A stretch of DNA of 38,495 bases from JBFGJY01 sp041576975 (lineage in GTDB: Bacteria; Pseudomonadota; Gammaproteobacteria; UBA4575): NCBI GenBank assembly GCA_041576975.1, contig JBFGJY010000019.1, positions 1 to 38,495 of the forward strand. Reading direction: 5' to 3'. The notes under the pieces were generated by a model. The model searched no databases. It worked only from the letters and a program-made list of their open reading frames with translations, and was not told the origin of the DNA. A program made the translations under genes and the position numbers. Positions 30,732 to 38,495 of the stretch are shown here, piece after piece. Each line of letters begins with the position of its first letter. The first letter of the stretch is position 1.

Positions 30732-32510
30732 GTGACCTATAAGCTCGCCATCCTTTTCACCCTTCTATTATTCGTCTTTGTTCTCCTAATTTGGGGTCGC
30801 TGGCGTTATGACTTCGTTGCGTTTTCTGCATTAGTCGTAGCACTATTAACTGGAGTCGTACCCAGCAATCAAGCATTTTCAGGTTTTGGCCATCCTGCCA
30901 CCGTCATTATTGCACTGGTATTAATACTGAGCCGAGCACTGTATAACTCTGGTGCGATACAACTCGCAGTGCACTATTTGATTGATTCATCTCGAAAGCT
31001 CGGCCACCATATCGCAATAGTTAGTGGTTTTGCAGGTGTTATATCAACAATAATGAATAACGTTGCAGCATTGGTAGTATTAATGCCTTTAGAAATGGAG
31101 GCTGCCCACAAATCTAAACGCAGCGCTTCCAAAAGTCTTATGCCATTATCTTTTGCAACCATATTGGGCGGAATGGTTACACTGATAGGTACACCAACAA
31201 ACATCGTAGTGGCCGAAATTCGCAATGACATGCTGGGTGCCCCTTATAAAATGTTTGATTTCACACCGGTGGGGCTAGTTTGTGCAGGATTTGGAATCTT
31301 GTTCATTGTAACGATTGGTTGGCGACTTATCCCTGAGAGAAAACAACAATTTAATTCTGAAGATGAGCTCTTCGATCTCGAAGGTTATATTGCTGAAGTA
31401 TCAGTACCAGAAGATTCATCAGCAATTTCAAAGAAGGTTCGTCAACTTGATGAGGTCGCAGAGGAAAATGATGCGGCAATCATTGGTCTGGTGCGCAACG
31501 GCAAGCGGATGCCTGGTCTTGCGCGACATGTTGAAGTCCGCAAGGGAGACATCCTAGTGCTGCAAGCAAGTCCGGAAGGTATCAATAACTTGGTGGGTGC
31601 GCTTGGTCTTGTTTACGGAGATAAGCTAAAAAAAGGCCACAAGATTGTGACCGAAGATATTTCACTTGTGGAAGTTGTAGTGCCTGAAGGTGCAAGTATT
31701 GTCGGTCGTTCTGCAAATACACAACGATTATTACAACGTCATGGAGCTGTATTATTAGGAGTATCTCGTGCTGGGAAGCGCTTCAGAGAGCGTGTTCGCA
31801 AAATCGAGATTCGTGCTGGAGATGTACTCCTCCTGCTTGGCCCAACAGAGCAACATTCAACCATTACTAAATGGCTTGGCTGCTTGCCACTGGCAGAACG
31901 CCACCTACCCCAAGTTCAAAAGCGTACTACTGGGCTTGCGATTGGCATATTTGGTTCTGCGATTGTGCTGGCCAGCACAGGTATTCTGTATTTACCGATT
32001 GCACTTGCATTAGCTGTAGTGCTCATGATTTCCTTTAACATTGTTCCAATTCGTCAAATATATGACTCTATCGAATGGCCTGTAATAGTTTTGCTAGGAT
32101 CGATGATACCAATTGGAGGTGCATTGGAAGGAACTGGCGGAACGGCGTTCATTGCGTCGAGCATCATTGGATTATCACAATTGTTTTCGCCGGTATTAAT
32201 ATTGGTATTACTAATAATTGTAACTATGACCCTGTCTGATGTAATGAATAATGTAGTCACTGCAATTATCGCAGCTCCGGTTGCGGTGGAGATTGCCGAA
32301 CGCCTTAGTGTTAATCCAGATTCATATCTGATGGGTGTGGCAATCGGCGCATCATGTGCTTTCTTGACACCCATCGGCCACAAGAACAACACGCTAATCT
32401 TAGGGCCGGGTGGTTATAATTTCAGTGACTATTGGCGCATGGGGTTACCACTGGAAATTATAATTGTAATGGTTGCAACACCTACAATTCTCTGGGTCTG
32501 GCCGCTTTAA
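30732..32510 (+). CDS. SLC13-family (DASS-type) permease with two RCK_C domains
   Basis: 592 aa, GTG start at 30732 with AAAGAA upstream. Two membrane halves (about 1-200 and 400-592) flank a cytoplasmic insert with two TrkA-C/RCK_C domains (about 215-295 and 305-385; GDILVLQAS and GDVLLLLGP mark their ends). Family members move sulfate, dicarboxylates or other anions with Na+ or H+. MNNVAALVVLMP and TLIGTPTNIVVAE are permease signature loops. The RCK_C domains suggest regulation by a small ligand. Substrate not determinable. Confidence 0.88.
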   Translation: MTYKLAILFTLLLFVFVLLIWGRWRYDFVAFSALVVALLTGVVPSNQAFSGFGHPATVIIALVLILSRALYNSGAIQLAVHYLIDSSRKLGHHIAIVSGFAGVISTIMNNVAALVVLMPLEMEAAHKSKRSASKSLMPLSFATILGGMVTLIGTPTNIVVAEIRNDMLGAPYKMFDFTPVGLVCAGFGILFIVTIGWRLIPERKQQFNSEDELFDLEGYIAEVSVPEDSSAISKKVRQLDEVAEENDAAIIGLVRNGKRMPGLARHVEVRKGDILVLQASPEGINNLVGALGLVYGDKLKKGHKIVTEDISLVEVVVPEGASIVGRSANTQRLLQRHGAVLLGVSRAGKRFRERVRKIEIRAGDVLLLLGPTEQHSTITKWLGCLPLAERHLPQVQKRTTGLAIGIFGSAIVLASTGILYLPIALALAVVLMISFNIVPIRQIYDSIEWPVIVLLGSMIPIGGALEGTGGTAFIASSIIGLSQLFSPVLILVLLIIVTMTLSDVMNNVVTAIIAAPVAVEIAERLSVNPDSYLMGVAIGASCAFLTPIGHKNNTLILGPGGYNFSDYWRMGLPLEIIIVMVATPTILWVWPL

Positions 32511-32600
32511 TCTCAGGGTACAAGAAAATATTTATTGAAAATATTGAGTTGAATTCGTTTTAAATTGATTTATGAATATATTATCCAACATACCAACCTT

Positions 32601-32630
32601 CACACTGGCTTTGGGTCGTTAGCAAACATT
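32601..32630 (+). repeat. dispersed palindromic repeat, copy 8 (degenerate)
   Basis: CACACTGGCTT, TGGGTCGTT, AGCAAACATT; GGGTC-centre subtype, left arm decayed. Forms a close pair with copy 9. Confidence 0.6.
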
Positions 32631-32659
32631 CAACTATAAGTATTTTGTGATTTACATTC

Positions 32660-32689
32660 TATGTCTGCTTTCGGCCAATAGCGGACATT
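32660..32689 (+). repeat. dispersed palindromic repeat, copy 9
   Basis: TATGTCTGCTT, TCGGCCAAT, AGCGGACATT; CGGCC-centre subtype, 29 bp after copy 8. Confidence 0.85.
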
Positions 32690-32735
32690 CAGACTTAGAT
32701 ATTTTGGTAGCGAATTACATTGATCAGAGACTATT

Positions 32736-35450
32736 ATGCAATATTCTAATTTAAAAATTGAGCAGAGAAACTGGCACAATGTATCGATAGAGACTTGCTT
32801 TTCTCGATTAGAATCCAATTACAACGGCCTTGACACGGATGAAGTGAAAAACCGATTGACGGCTTTTGGACTTAATCGCCTTCCTGATCCACCCAAACGC
32901 AATATTCTTGTTCGATTCCTGAGTCAGTTTCATAATATTTTAATATATGTGTTGCTTGGCTCAGCTGTTATAACAAGTCTACTTGGCCACATTATCGATA
33001 CCGCTGTCATTCTTGCGGTAGTCATTGCTAATGCCATTATAGGATTCATTCAAGAAGGCAAAGCCGAAAAGGCTATGGAAGCCATCCGCCACATGCTGGC
33101 TCCTCGCGCATCCGTACTAAGAAGCGGTATGAGACAAAGAATAGAAAGTGAATCCATTGTTCCGGGTGACATCGTTATTCTGGAAGCTGGTGATAAAGTC
33201 CCCGCTGATCTGCGTCTGATTACTGCGAATGGGCTTCAAATTCAGGAAGCCATACTGACTGGCGAATCAGTTCCTGTTTCCAAACAAATCAACCCCGTCT
33301 TGGAACAGACAGTCTTGGGTGATCGAACAAGTATTGCTTACAGTGGCACACTGATTACTAGCGGCCAAGGAAAAGGATTAGTAATAGGCACTGGGAAAGA
33401 CACAGAAATTGGACGCATCAGCGGATTAATTTCTGAAGTCGAAGTCTTAACAACGCCCTTAATCAAACAAATGGGCATATTCGCAAAATGGCTGACAACC
33501 CTGATTCTTCTTATTGCCACCGTTCTTCTTGTGTTTGGATATTTTCTCGGTCATTACGAATTTTCCTATATGTTTATGGCGGTGGTAGGTCTGTCGGTTG
33601 CAGCGATACCCGAAGGACTCCCTGCTGTTCTGACAATTACTCTTGCTGTAGGTGTGCAAAAAATGGCTCGCCGAAATACTATCGTGCGTCGCCTACCTGC
33701 TATTGAAACATTGGGCTCAGTTTCGGTCATTTGCACTGATAAAACTGGGACTTTAACGTTTAATGAAATGATGGTCACTTCTGTCATAACTCACACACAT
33801 ACTTTTTCATTGGACGGAATTGGTTATGAGCCAAATGGATTGGTCAAATTGAAAGAACAAGTAATCAATACGGAAGATCACGAAATACTAACCGAACTCG
33901 CTCATGCTGCTGCACTGTGCAATGACGCTGAATTGCATAATCGAGAAGGCGTTTGGGTTGTTGAAGGAGACCCTATGGAAGGCGCTTTGCTTGCTTTTGC
34001 GAGGAAAGTTGGTCTTGATATTCGCAAAGAACTATCGGGCTGGACACGTACAGATGAGATCCCCTTTGATACAAAGCACCGTTTCATGGCAACACTTCAT
34101 CATGATCACGAAAACCATGCATTTATATTTGTCAAAGGGGCTCCGGAACAAGTCCTGAGTATGTGCAATAAACAATTTACGCTGGATAAAAATAGAGAGC
34201 CCATTGATCAATCTTATTGGGAAGACAAAGCACACGAAATTGCAGCACTTGGTCAACGAGTCTTAGCATTGGCTATACGACCTGTGCTACCAGAGCATAC
34301 CATTCTGGAATTCACCGATTTAGATCGTTCACTAACCTTTATTGGTATGGTAGGCCTGTTGGATCCACCTCGACCAGACGCGATAGAAGCGATTCGTGAT
34401 TGTCATCATGCGGGTATACGCGTAAAGATGATTACGGGTGATCATGCCGGCACCGCGAAAGCAATCGGGCATCAAATCGGTTTGAGAAATCCTGATCAAG
34501 TGCTAACGGGTAAAGACCTGGATGCCTTGAGCGAATCAGAGCTTCAGGAAAAGGTGTTGGCCACAGACATATTTGCTCGCACCAGTCCCGAGCATAAGTT
34601 GAGATTAGTCACTGCCCTGCAGGCGCATGGTCTTACCGTAGCCATGACTGGTGACGGTGTGAACGATGCCCCAGCATTAAAGAGGGCGGATGCGGGTATT
34701 GCGATGGGGAAGAAGGGTAGCGAAGCCACAAAGGAAGCCGCTGAATTTGTTTTAGCCGATGATAATTTTACATCAATTGTGGCAGCTGTTCGTGAAGGCC
34801 GAACAGTTTATGACAATATTAAGAAAGTCATAAGCTGGACATTACCCACAAATGCCGGCGAGGCTATGACAATTGTCGTTGCCATAATGTTCGGTATGAC
34901 CCTCCCCATTACACCAATTCAAATTTTATGGATTAATCTAATTACCGCAATAACATTGGGTATGGCGCTCGCCTTTGAGCCTACAGAAGCAAAAACAATG
35001 CTTCGCCCTCCTCGTCCCAGAAACCAACCCTTACTAACTAATGTATTGGCCTGGCACGTCGTTTTAGTTTCCATTTTATTTCTTTGCGGAGTCTATGGAA
35101 TATTTACCTATGCTATAGAAAACTCCTATTCTATCGACCTAGCAAGAACCATGGCCGTCAACACTTTAGTGGTAATGGAAATTTTTCACTTATTTTTTAT
35201 CCGTAACTTTTATGGCACTTCACTAACATGGGATGCTATTCGTGGCACTAAGTACATTTGGGTGACTGTTATCGCAATTACCATTGCACAATTAGCTATC
35301 ACCTATATTGCGCCATTACAATCAATTTTCGAAACCCAATCTGTGCCATTAATCGATGGTCTCTTTATTATCGGAATAGGTATTATACTCTTCACTATTA
35401 TTGAGTTGGAAAAACAACTTCGCCTACGAATAAATGCTATGAGAGGTTAG
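32736..35450 (+). CDS. P2-type cation-transporting ATPase
   Basis: 904 aa. N-terminal cation-ATPase domain (about 10-80), actuator TGES (175-178), M4 PEGLPA (292), phosphorylation site DKTGTLT (Asp335), nucleotide domain with KGAPE, TGDGVNDAP hinge and C-terminal membrane helices. Overall it resembles SERCA/PMR1-like Ca2+ pumps, but M6 reads NLITA (734-738), where Ca2+ pumps have an Asp after Thr. The transported ion is therefore uncertain (Ca2+, Mn2+, Na+ or other). A small membrane ORF follows. Confidence 0.9.
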   Translation: MQYSNLKIEQRNWHNVSIETCFSRLESNYNGLDTDEVKNRLTAFGLNRLPDPPKRNILVRFLSQFHNILIYVLLGSAVITSLLGHIIDTAVILAVVIANAIIGFIQEGKAEKAMEAIRHMLAPRASVLRSGMRQRIESESIVPGDIVILEAGDKVPADLRLITANGLQIQEAILTGESVPVSKQINPVLEQTVLGDRTSIAYSGTLITSGQGKGLVIGTGKDTEIGRISGLISEVEVLTTPLIKQMGIFAKWLTTLILLIATVLLVFGYFLGHYEFSYMFMAVVGLSVAAIPEGLPAVLTITLAVGVQKMARRNTIVRRLPAIETLGSVSVICTDKTGTLTFNEMMVTSVITHTHTFSLDGIGYEPNGLVKLKEQVINTEDHEILTELAHAAALCNDAELHNREGVWVVEGDPMEGALLAFARKVGLDIRKELSGWTRTDEIPFDTKHRFMATLHHDHENHAFIFVKGAPEQVLSMCNKQFTLDKNREPIDQSYWEDKAHEIAALGQRVLALAIRPVLPEHTILEFTDLDRSLTFIGMVGLLDPPRPDAIEAIRDCHHAGIRVKMITGDHAGTAKAIGHQIGLRNPDQVLTGKDLDALSESELQEKVLATDIFARTSPEHKLRLVTALQAHGLTVAMTGDGVNDAPALKRADAGIAMGKKGSEATKEAAEFVLADDNFTSIVAAVREGRTVYDNIKKVISWTLPTNAGEAMTIVVAIMFGMTLPITPIQILWINLITAITLGMALAFEPTEAKTMLRPPRPRNQPLLTNVLAWHVVLVSILFLCGVYGIFTYAIENSYSIDLARTMAVNTLVVMEIFHLFFIRNFYGTSLTWDAIRGTKYIWVTVIAITIAQLAITYIAPLQSIFETQSVPLIDGLFIIGIGIILFTIIELEKQLRLRINAMRG

Positions 35451-35475
35451 TGTTGGTGCTAAGCAAGGCAACAGA

Positions 35476-35628
35476 TTGCGAACGACTTTCAAAATCACAC
35501 TTATAGTAATTCTAGCGATAGTATTTTTAATTTTGTTGAATTTGATAAATAGTAGAAAGAACAAAAAGAAACTGACTTTGGAAGAAAGAGAAGAAATCAA
35601 TCTATTGAGTGATAAGGACAACAAGTAG
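35476..35628 (+). CDS. possible 50-aa single-span membrane protein
   Basis: A 50-codon frame with a TTG start: about 6 polar residues, a hydrophobic helix (about 7-25) and a highly charged tail (SRKNKKKLTLEEREEINLL). The bias of the frame (hydrophobic helix then K/E-rich tail) looks protein-like. The start codon and ribosome site (AAGGCA) are weak. It lies 25 bp after the P-type ATPase on the same strand and could be a small partner or regulator. Not recognised. Confidence 0.4.
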   Translation: MRTTFKITLIVILAIVFLILLNLINSRKNKKKLTLEEREEINLLSDKDNK

Positions 35629-35667
35629 TTCAATAAAACGAAGTCTAAGTCATTAATTCATATTTTA

Positions 35668-35697
35668 AATGTCTGCTTACGGCCAAAAGCGGTCATT
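35668..35697 (+). repeat. dispersed palindromic repeat, copy 10
   Basis: AATGTCTGCTT, ACGGCCAAA, AGCGGTCATT; CGGCC-centre subtype. Confidence 0.85.
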
Positions 35698-35729
35698 AAT
35701 ACAATTGCACGTCCGAGCGGCTAAACCCA

Positions 35730-36116
35730 TTAAATATTTAATTTTGCGCGACATTTTGGACATTGTTGTGAATAGTACAAACCAGAGGCATTAATAAAGT
35801 TAGGTAAATGACCACACTTATTGCATTTTAACCCATGTTTAATTAGTACATTTTTCTTTTTCCGAATATTCTCGTAAATAAACATTGTAATTCCTCCAAA
35901 GACTACTATTGGAATTACAACGGCGATAATTAGAGGATTAATATGTAATAGCTTATATAAAATTATTAATACAAAAAGGCCAAACACTCCCCACAAAATC
36001 CTTTTATCTTCTTTTTTGCTGATGTTCGCTAATTCAGTTTCCAAAGTCTTTATCTTTTTCTCAACATCATCCTGAGGAAATTCCCAGTTACCTTCCGTTT
36101 CTTTATCTTCCATCAC
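35730..36116 (-). CDS. membrane protein with C-terminal zinc ribbon
   Basis: 128 aa. N-terminal charged coiled coil (about 12-40), two membrane helices (about 42-60 and 64-84), then a CNKC...CPKC zinc-ribbon-like domain (about 97-124) facing the cytoplasm. Family not recognised. The stop codon sits in a 14-bp perfect AT palindrome (35729-35742). Single gene between repeat copies 10 and 11. Confidence 0.7.
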   Translation of the reverse strand: MMEDKETEGNWEFPQDDVEKKIKTLETELANISKKEDKRILWGVFGLFVLIILYKLLHINPLIIAVVIPIVVFGGITMFIYENIRKKKNVLIKHGLKCNKCGHLPNFINASGLYYSQQCPKCRAKLNI

Positions 36117-36158
36117 TCTAGAACCAGATTGTCAAGTTAGCTTTTTACAAATTAGTTG

Positions 36159-36188
36159 AATATCCGCTTTGGGTTATTAGCGGACATT
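36159..36188 (+). repeat. dispersed palindromic repeat, copy 11
   Basis: AATATCCGCTT, TGGGTTATT, AGCGGACATT; GGGTC-like subtype. Pairs with copy 12, 53 bp away. Confidence 0.8.
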
Positions 36189-36235
36189 AAACAGCTTTAA
36201 ATTGTGATTTCCAACCTAGTGCATCCCATTTTTCT

Positions 36236-36352
36236 TTACCGAATGTCTGCTTTCGGCCAGGAGCGGTCATTCGATACAGAAAATAACTGATAAAAATAGA
36301 ACGCAATAAAAACAACACTCATGAATATTATAAGAGTTAATGAAACTATCAT
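36236..36352 (-). CDS. possible 38-aa membrane peptide ending in a repeat
   Basis: Minus-strand frame just downstream of nhaA: ATG with GGGGA close upstream, one hydrophobic helix (MIVSLTLIIFMSVVFIAF, 1-18), then an eleven-residue tail (NDRSWPKADIR) encoded by repeat copy 12. It is in the same frame as NhaA after its stop. It may be a real small protein whose 3' end was replaced by the repeat, or chance. Confidence 0.3.
   Translation of the reverse strand: MIVSLTLIIFMSVVFIAFYFYQLFSVSNDRSWPKADIR
36242..36271 (+). repeat. dispersed palindromic repeat, copy 12
   Basis: AATGTCTGCTT, TCGGCCAGG, AGCGGTCATT; CGGCC-centre subtype, downstream of nhaA. Confidence 0.85.
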
Positions 36353-36403
36353 GTTCCCCACAGGTTTATTGTCAGCAAACCAGATACAGATTTGATGCTG
36401 CAA

Positions 36404-37579
36404 TTATTTCTTTGCAGGTAGAATGAATCGTAAATATAAGTAACCAACTATGCCAGATAAAATGGACCCTGTGAGAATACCGAGTCTGTCGCCCATCATG
36501 TTACTGCTACCTGTTTGCTCAAATGCCAGTCCACTTATAAAAAAACTCATAGTGAAGCCTATACCGCACAAAATTCCCGCACCATATAAAGACTTCCACT
36601 CAATACCTTCGGGTAAACGACTTAAGCCACAAATAACAGCCAACCAGCAAAACAAGAACACTCCCAATTGTTTTCCAATAAAAAGTCCACTGGCAATACC
36701 AAGGGGCACAGATTCGATTAATATCGAAAAAGAAATGCCTTGAAGAGACACTCCGGCGTTAGCAAATGCAAACACTGGTAATATAAAGAATGCGACGATG
36801 GGATGCAGGCTGTGCTCAAGCTGTTTGAGCGGCGAATATTCAGGATTTTTTGGATCTTGAAGTGGAATGAAAAACGCCAGTACAACTCCGGCCAGAGTCG
36901 CGTGAACACCGGATTTAAGGACTGCTAACCACAGAATACTGCCTACGAAAAAATATGTAGGAATATCTGCAACACCGCGTCGATTCAACACGAACAATAC
37001 AACCAAGCAAATGGCAGAAATTACCAAAGAGATTAGAGACAACTGTCCGCTGTAGAACAGCGCGATGATAATGATGGCACCAATATCATCGATGATTGCT
37101 AGCGACACTAAAAACACTTTAAGTGCTAATGGCACCCGGCTCCCGAGTAACGCTAAGACCCCTAGAGCAAATGCGATGTCGGTTGCAGCAGGTATCGCCC
37201 AACCGTTCATTGCCACTGCATCATCTAAGTTGAACCACACATAAATCAAAGCAGGCACTACCATCCCACCGATTGCACCGGCAACCGGCAAAATAATCCG
37301 AGATCTATCCGATAGTTCGCCTTCAACGAGTTCGCGTTTAAGTTCCAGTCCGACTAGAAAGAAGAATATTGCCATCCAAAGATCGTTTATCCATAACAGA
37401 GCTGGCTTGGCGACACTGAAATCTTCTATGCGTAATTCACCGGTGATACTCAGTAGCTTTTCGTAGTAAGGCGCCAGCGGCGAGTTTGCACAGATAATGG
37501 CGAGTACCGCCGCGGTCACTAGCAGGATCCCACTCGCAGTTTCAAGTTTTAGAAAATTACTTATGGTTTTACCAATCAT
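36404..37579 (-). CDS. nhaA: NhaA Na+/H+ antiporter
   Basis: 391 aa (E. coli 388). Electrogenic 2H+/Na+ exchanger of the inner membrane. Signature residues are present: Asp134 (AATDIAFALG) and the ion-binding Asp164-Asp165 (AIIDDIGAI), with GLELKRELVEGEL near residue 80. Twelve membrane segments are expected. It helps salt and alkaline pH tolerance. Single gene between repeat copies 12 and 13. Confidence 0.95.
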   Translation of the reverse strand: MIGKTISNFLKLETASGILLVTAAVLAIICANSPLAPYYEKLLSITGELRIEDFSVAKPALLWINDLWMAIFFFLVGLELKRELVEGELSDRSRIILPVAGAIGGMVVPALIYVWFNLDDAVAMNGWAIPAATDIAFALGVLALLGSRVPLALKVFLVSLAIIDDIGAIIIIALFYSGQLSLISLVISAICLVVLFVLNRRGVADIPTYFFVGSILWLAVLKSGVHATLAGVVLAFFIPLQDPKNPEYSPLKQLEHSLHPIVAFFILPVFAFANAGVSLQGISFSILIESVPLGIASGLFIGKQLGVFLFCWLAVICGLSRLPEGIEWKSLYGAGILCGIGFTMSFFISGLAFEQTGSSNMMGDRLGILTGSILSGIVGYLYLRFILPAKK

Positions 37580-37659
37580 GCTGGGAATATCCGTTTAGTT
37601 TGTTGGGGAATTGAGTGGTTTAAATACTTATTAAGTGGATCTTTAATGTCTACTATTGG

Positions 37660-37689
37660 AATGTCCGCTTTGGGTCGGAAGCGGTCATT
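37660..37689 (+). repeat. dispersed palindromic repeat, copy 13
   Basis: AATGTCCGCTT, TGGGTCGGA, AGCGGTCATT; GGGTC-centre subtype, in the divergent nhaA / histone-like intergenic region. Confidence 0.85.
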
Positions 37690-37789
37690 CGTGATAGATT
37701 GTGAGTGCGCTACAGCAGTCATAACCGATCGATAGAAAATAGCCGCCGTTTCTGGGACACTACAGTATCTTATTCTATTGGAGTTTGTT

Positions 37790-38101
37790 ATGGCTACAAA
37801 AACGACGAAAAAGAAGTCGGCTAAGAAAACCACGATAGCTAGCGTAAAACAGGAATTGACTGCATTAAGAAAGGCGACTAGGGAAGAGGTGATTGCTTTG
37901 AAAAATGTGGCTGTAAAAGAAATGGCTACCTTGGAAAAAAATATAGCCCAGCTAAAAGGGAAGAGCAAGAGAGAAGCAGCAGCCCTAAAAAAGAGGCTTG
38001 TCGCTGCAGAGAAAAAAGCGGAGGCTAAGATTACTGCTTTGAGAAAGGCAAAGATCGCAACAACGAAAAAGGTGTCAAAAAAGAAAGCGACAAGGAAATA
38101 A
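37790..38101 (+). CDS. histone H1-like Lys/Ala-rich basic protein
   Basis: 103 aa. The N-terminal (MATKTTKKKSAKK) and C-terminal (KKVSKKKATRK) tails are lysine-rich, joined by a long Ala/Lys/Glu/Leu coiled coil (about 20-90). The composition is like bacterial H1-like DNA-binding proteins. ATG at 37790 has GGAG 6 nt upstream; an in-frame TTG at 37778 is less likely. DNA binding is inferred from composition, not from a domain. Confidence 0.75.
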   Translation: MATKTTKKKSAKKTTIASVKQELTALRKATREEVIALKNVAVKEMATLEKNIAQLKGKSKREAAALKKRLVAAEKKAEAKITALRKAKIATTKKVSKKKATRK

Positions 38102-38252
38102 TGATAAACTGAAATGAGAGGTTAGAAATTAATCCCTTCTCATGCTTAGATTGAATCTGCAACCTGTTCTACAGGCAGATCGCTTTTAACCTATAAGTCG
38201 ATAAATAGTTATTACTGCATAGCGTTGTAAGCCTCACTCATTCGAAAACTCT

Positions 38253-38282
38253 AATGTCTACTTACAGCCAATAGCGGTCTTT
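38253..38282 (+). repeat. dispersed palindromic repeat, copy 14
   Basis: AATGTCTACTT, ACAGCCAAT, AGCGGTCTTT; degenerate, CGGCC-like centre, immediately after the Mut7-C stop. Confidence 0.7.
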
Positions 38283-38284
38283 GC

Positions 38285-38495
38285 TTATTTCCTAAGTAAC
38301 TCTTCGATAATTCGTTGCATGTGATCATAATGACTGCCTTGCCAGTAAATCCGCCGACAGTTCTCACAAGCAGAGAATTCGCTAACCGTATCTATTACCC
38401 CGCTCGGCAATCGCTCAATGACCTGGTCCTTTGCAACTGGTTGGATTAAACCATTGCACCGTGTGCAACGGGTGAAAGGCTGTACCCTCTGGTAA
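38285..38495 (-). CDS. Mut7-C RNase domain protein, C-terminal part (runs off the window)
   Basis: The last 69 codons are visible. RCTRCNG, EFSACENCRRIYWQGSHYDHM is the typical end of the Mut7-C (PIN-like RNase) domain: a CxxC...CxxC zinc ribbon followed by YWxGSHY. The N-terminal part, which in bacteria often has a ubiquitin-like domain, lies outside. Role unknown in bacteria. Confidence 0.85.
   Translation of the reverse strand, partial: YQRVQPFTRCTRCNGLIQPVAKDQVIERLPSGVIDTVSEFSACENCRRIYWQGSHYDHMQRIIEELLRK

Noticed and set aside
32630..32818. 62-codon minus-strand frame with VRYWPKADI
   Set aside because: The WPKADI part is translated from repeat copy 9, and the start lies inside the ATPase gene; a spurious ORF.
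37576..37968. 130-codon minus-strand frame opposite the histone-like gene
   Set aside because: Phe/Ala/Val-rich antisense of a Lys/Ala-rich gene; its later part runs through repeat copy 13 (RPKADIP) and into the nhaA upstream region.
21861..38282. CRISPR array
   Set aside because: The repeat units are separated by whole genes, vary in sequence and lack regular short spacers or cas genes.

Overview
The window reads as chromosomal DNA of an AT-rich, diderm gammaproteobacterium. The signs are a FadE-type acyl-CoA dehydrogenase, TonB/ExbB/ExbD and outer-membrane beta-barrel components, lipoprotein signal peptides, Moco synthesis genes and NhaA. I cannot name a genus. No rRNA, tRNA, CRISPR array, transposase or phage gene was recognised.

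Region 1 (1-944) is the 5' part of fadE on the minus strand. Region 2 (1172-19023) is a single minus-strand block of 17 genes with mostly 0-40 bp gaps or overlaps, read from high to low coordinate: apbE flavinyltransferase; a hydrazine-synthase-alpha-like (HzsA-related) lipoprotein with three CXXCH motifs; a small CX4CH lipoprotein; two outer-membrane barrels (one with an SH3-like domain); a TlpA thioredoxin; a DUF4266 lipoprotein; a DUF3570 barrel; a coiled-coil secreted protein; three TPR proteins (two lipoproteins); a 92-aa secreted protein; an ExbB; two ExbD proteins; an AgmX/TonB-like protein; and a GspC-like PDZ protein. It looks like a proton-motive-force-driven envelope machine joined to a redox module (flavin transfer, c-type haem, thiol chemistry). 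The ExbB/2xExbD/AgmX/TPR/barrel half recalls the Myxococcus Agl-Glt/Nfs machinery. The ApbE/TlpA/DUF4266/DUF3570 half is a flavinylation-type set, and the DUF3570 protein carries a match to the ApbE target motif. This locus is the best candidate for an undescribed system.

Region 3 (19143-21839) holds moeA, moaE and moaB for molybdenum cofactor. No molybdoenzyme is in the window.

Region 4 (21861-38495) is a string of mostly single genes in both orientations: small membrane proteins, a Tat-exported beta-carbonic anhydrase, a sterol desaturase-family enzyme, a divergent TypA/BipA, a hemerythrin-like protein with missing iron ligands, an MscS-type channel, an SLC13/RCK_C permease, a P2-type cation ATPase, NhaA, a histone-H1-like basic protein and the end of a Mut7-C protein. 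Nearly every intergenic space here carries a copy of one ~30-bp imperfect palindrome. There are 14 copies, all in the same orientation, and none in the first 21.8 kb. One small gene (21980-22354) ends in what looks like an integron attC site directly fused to such a repeat.
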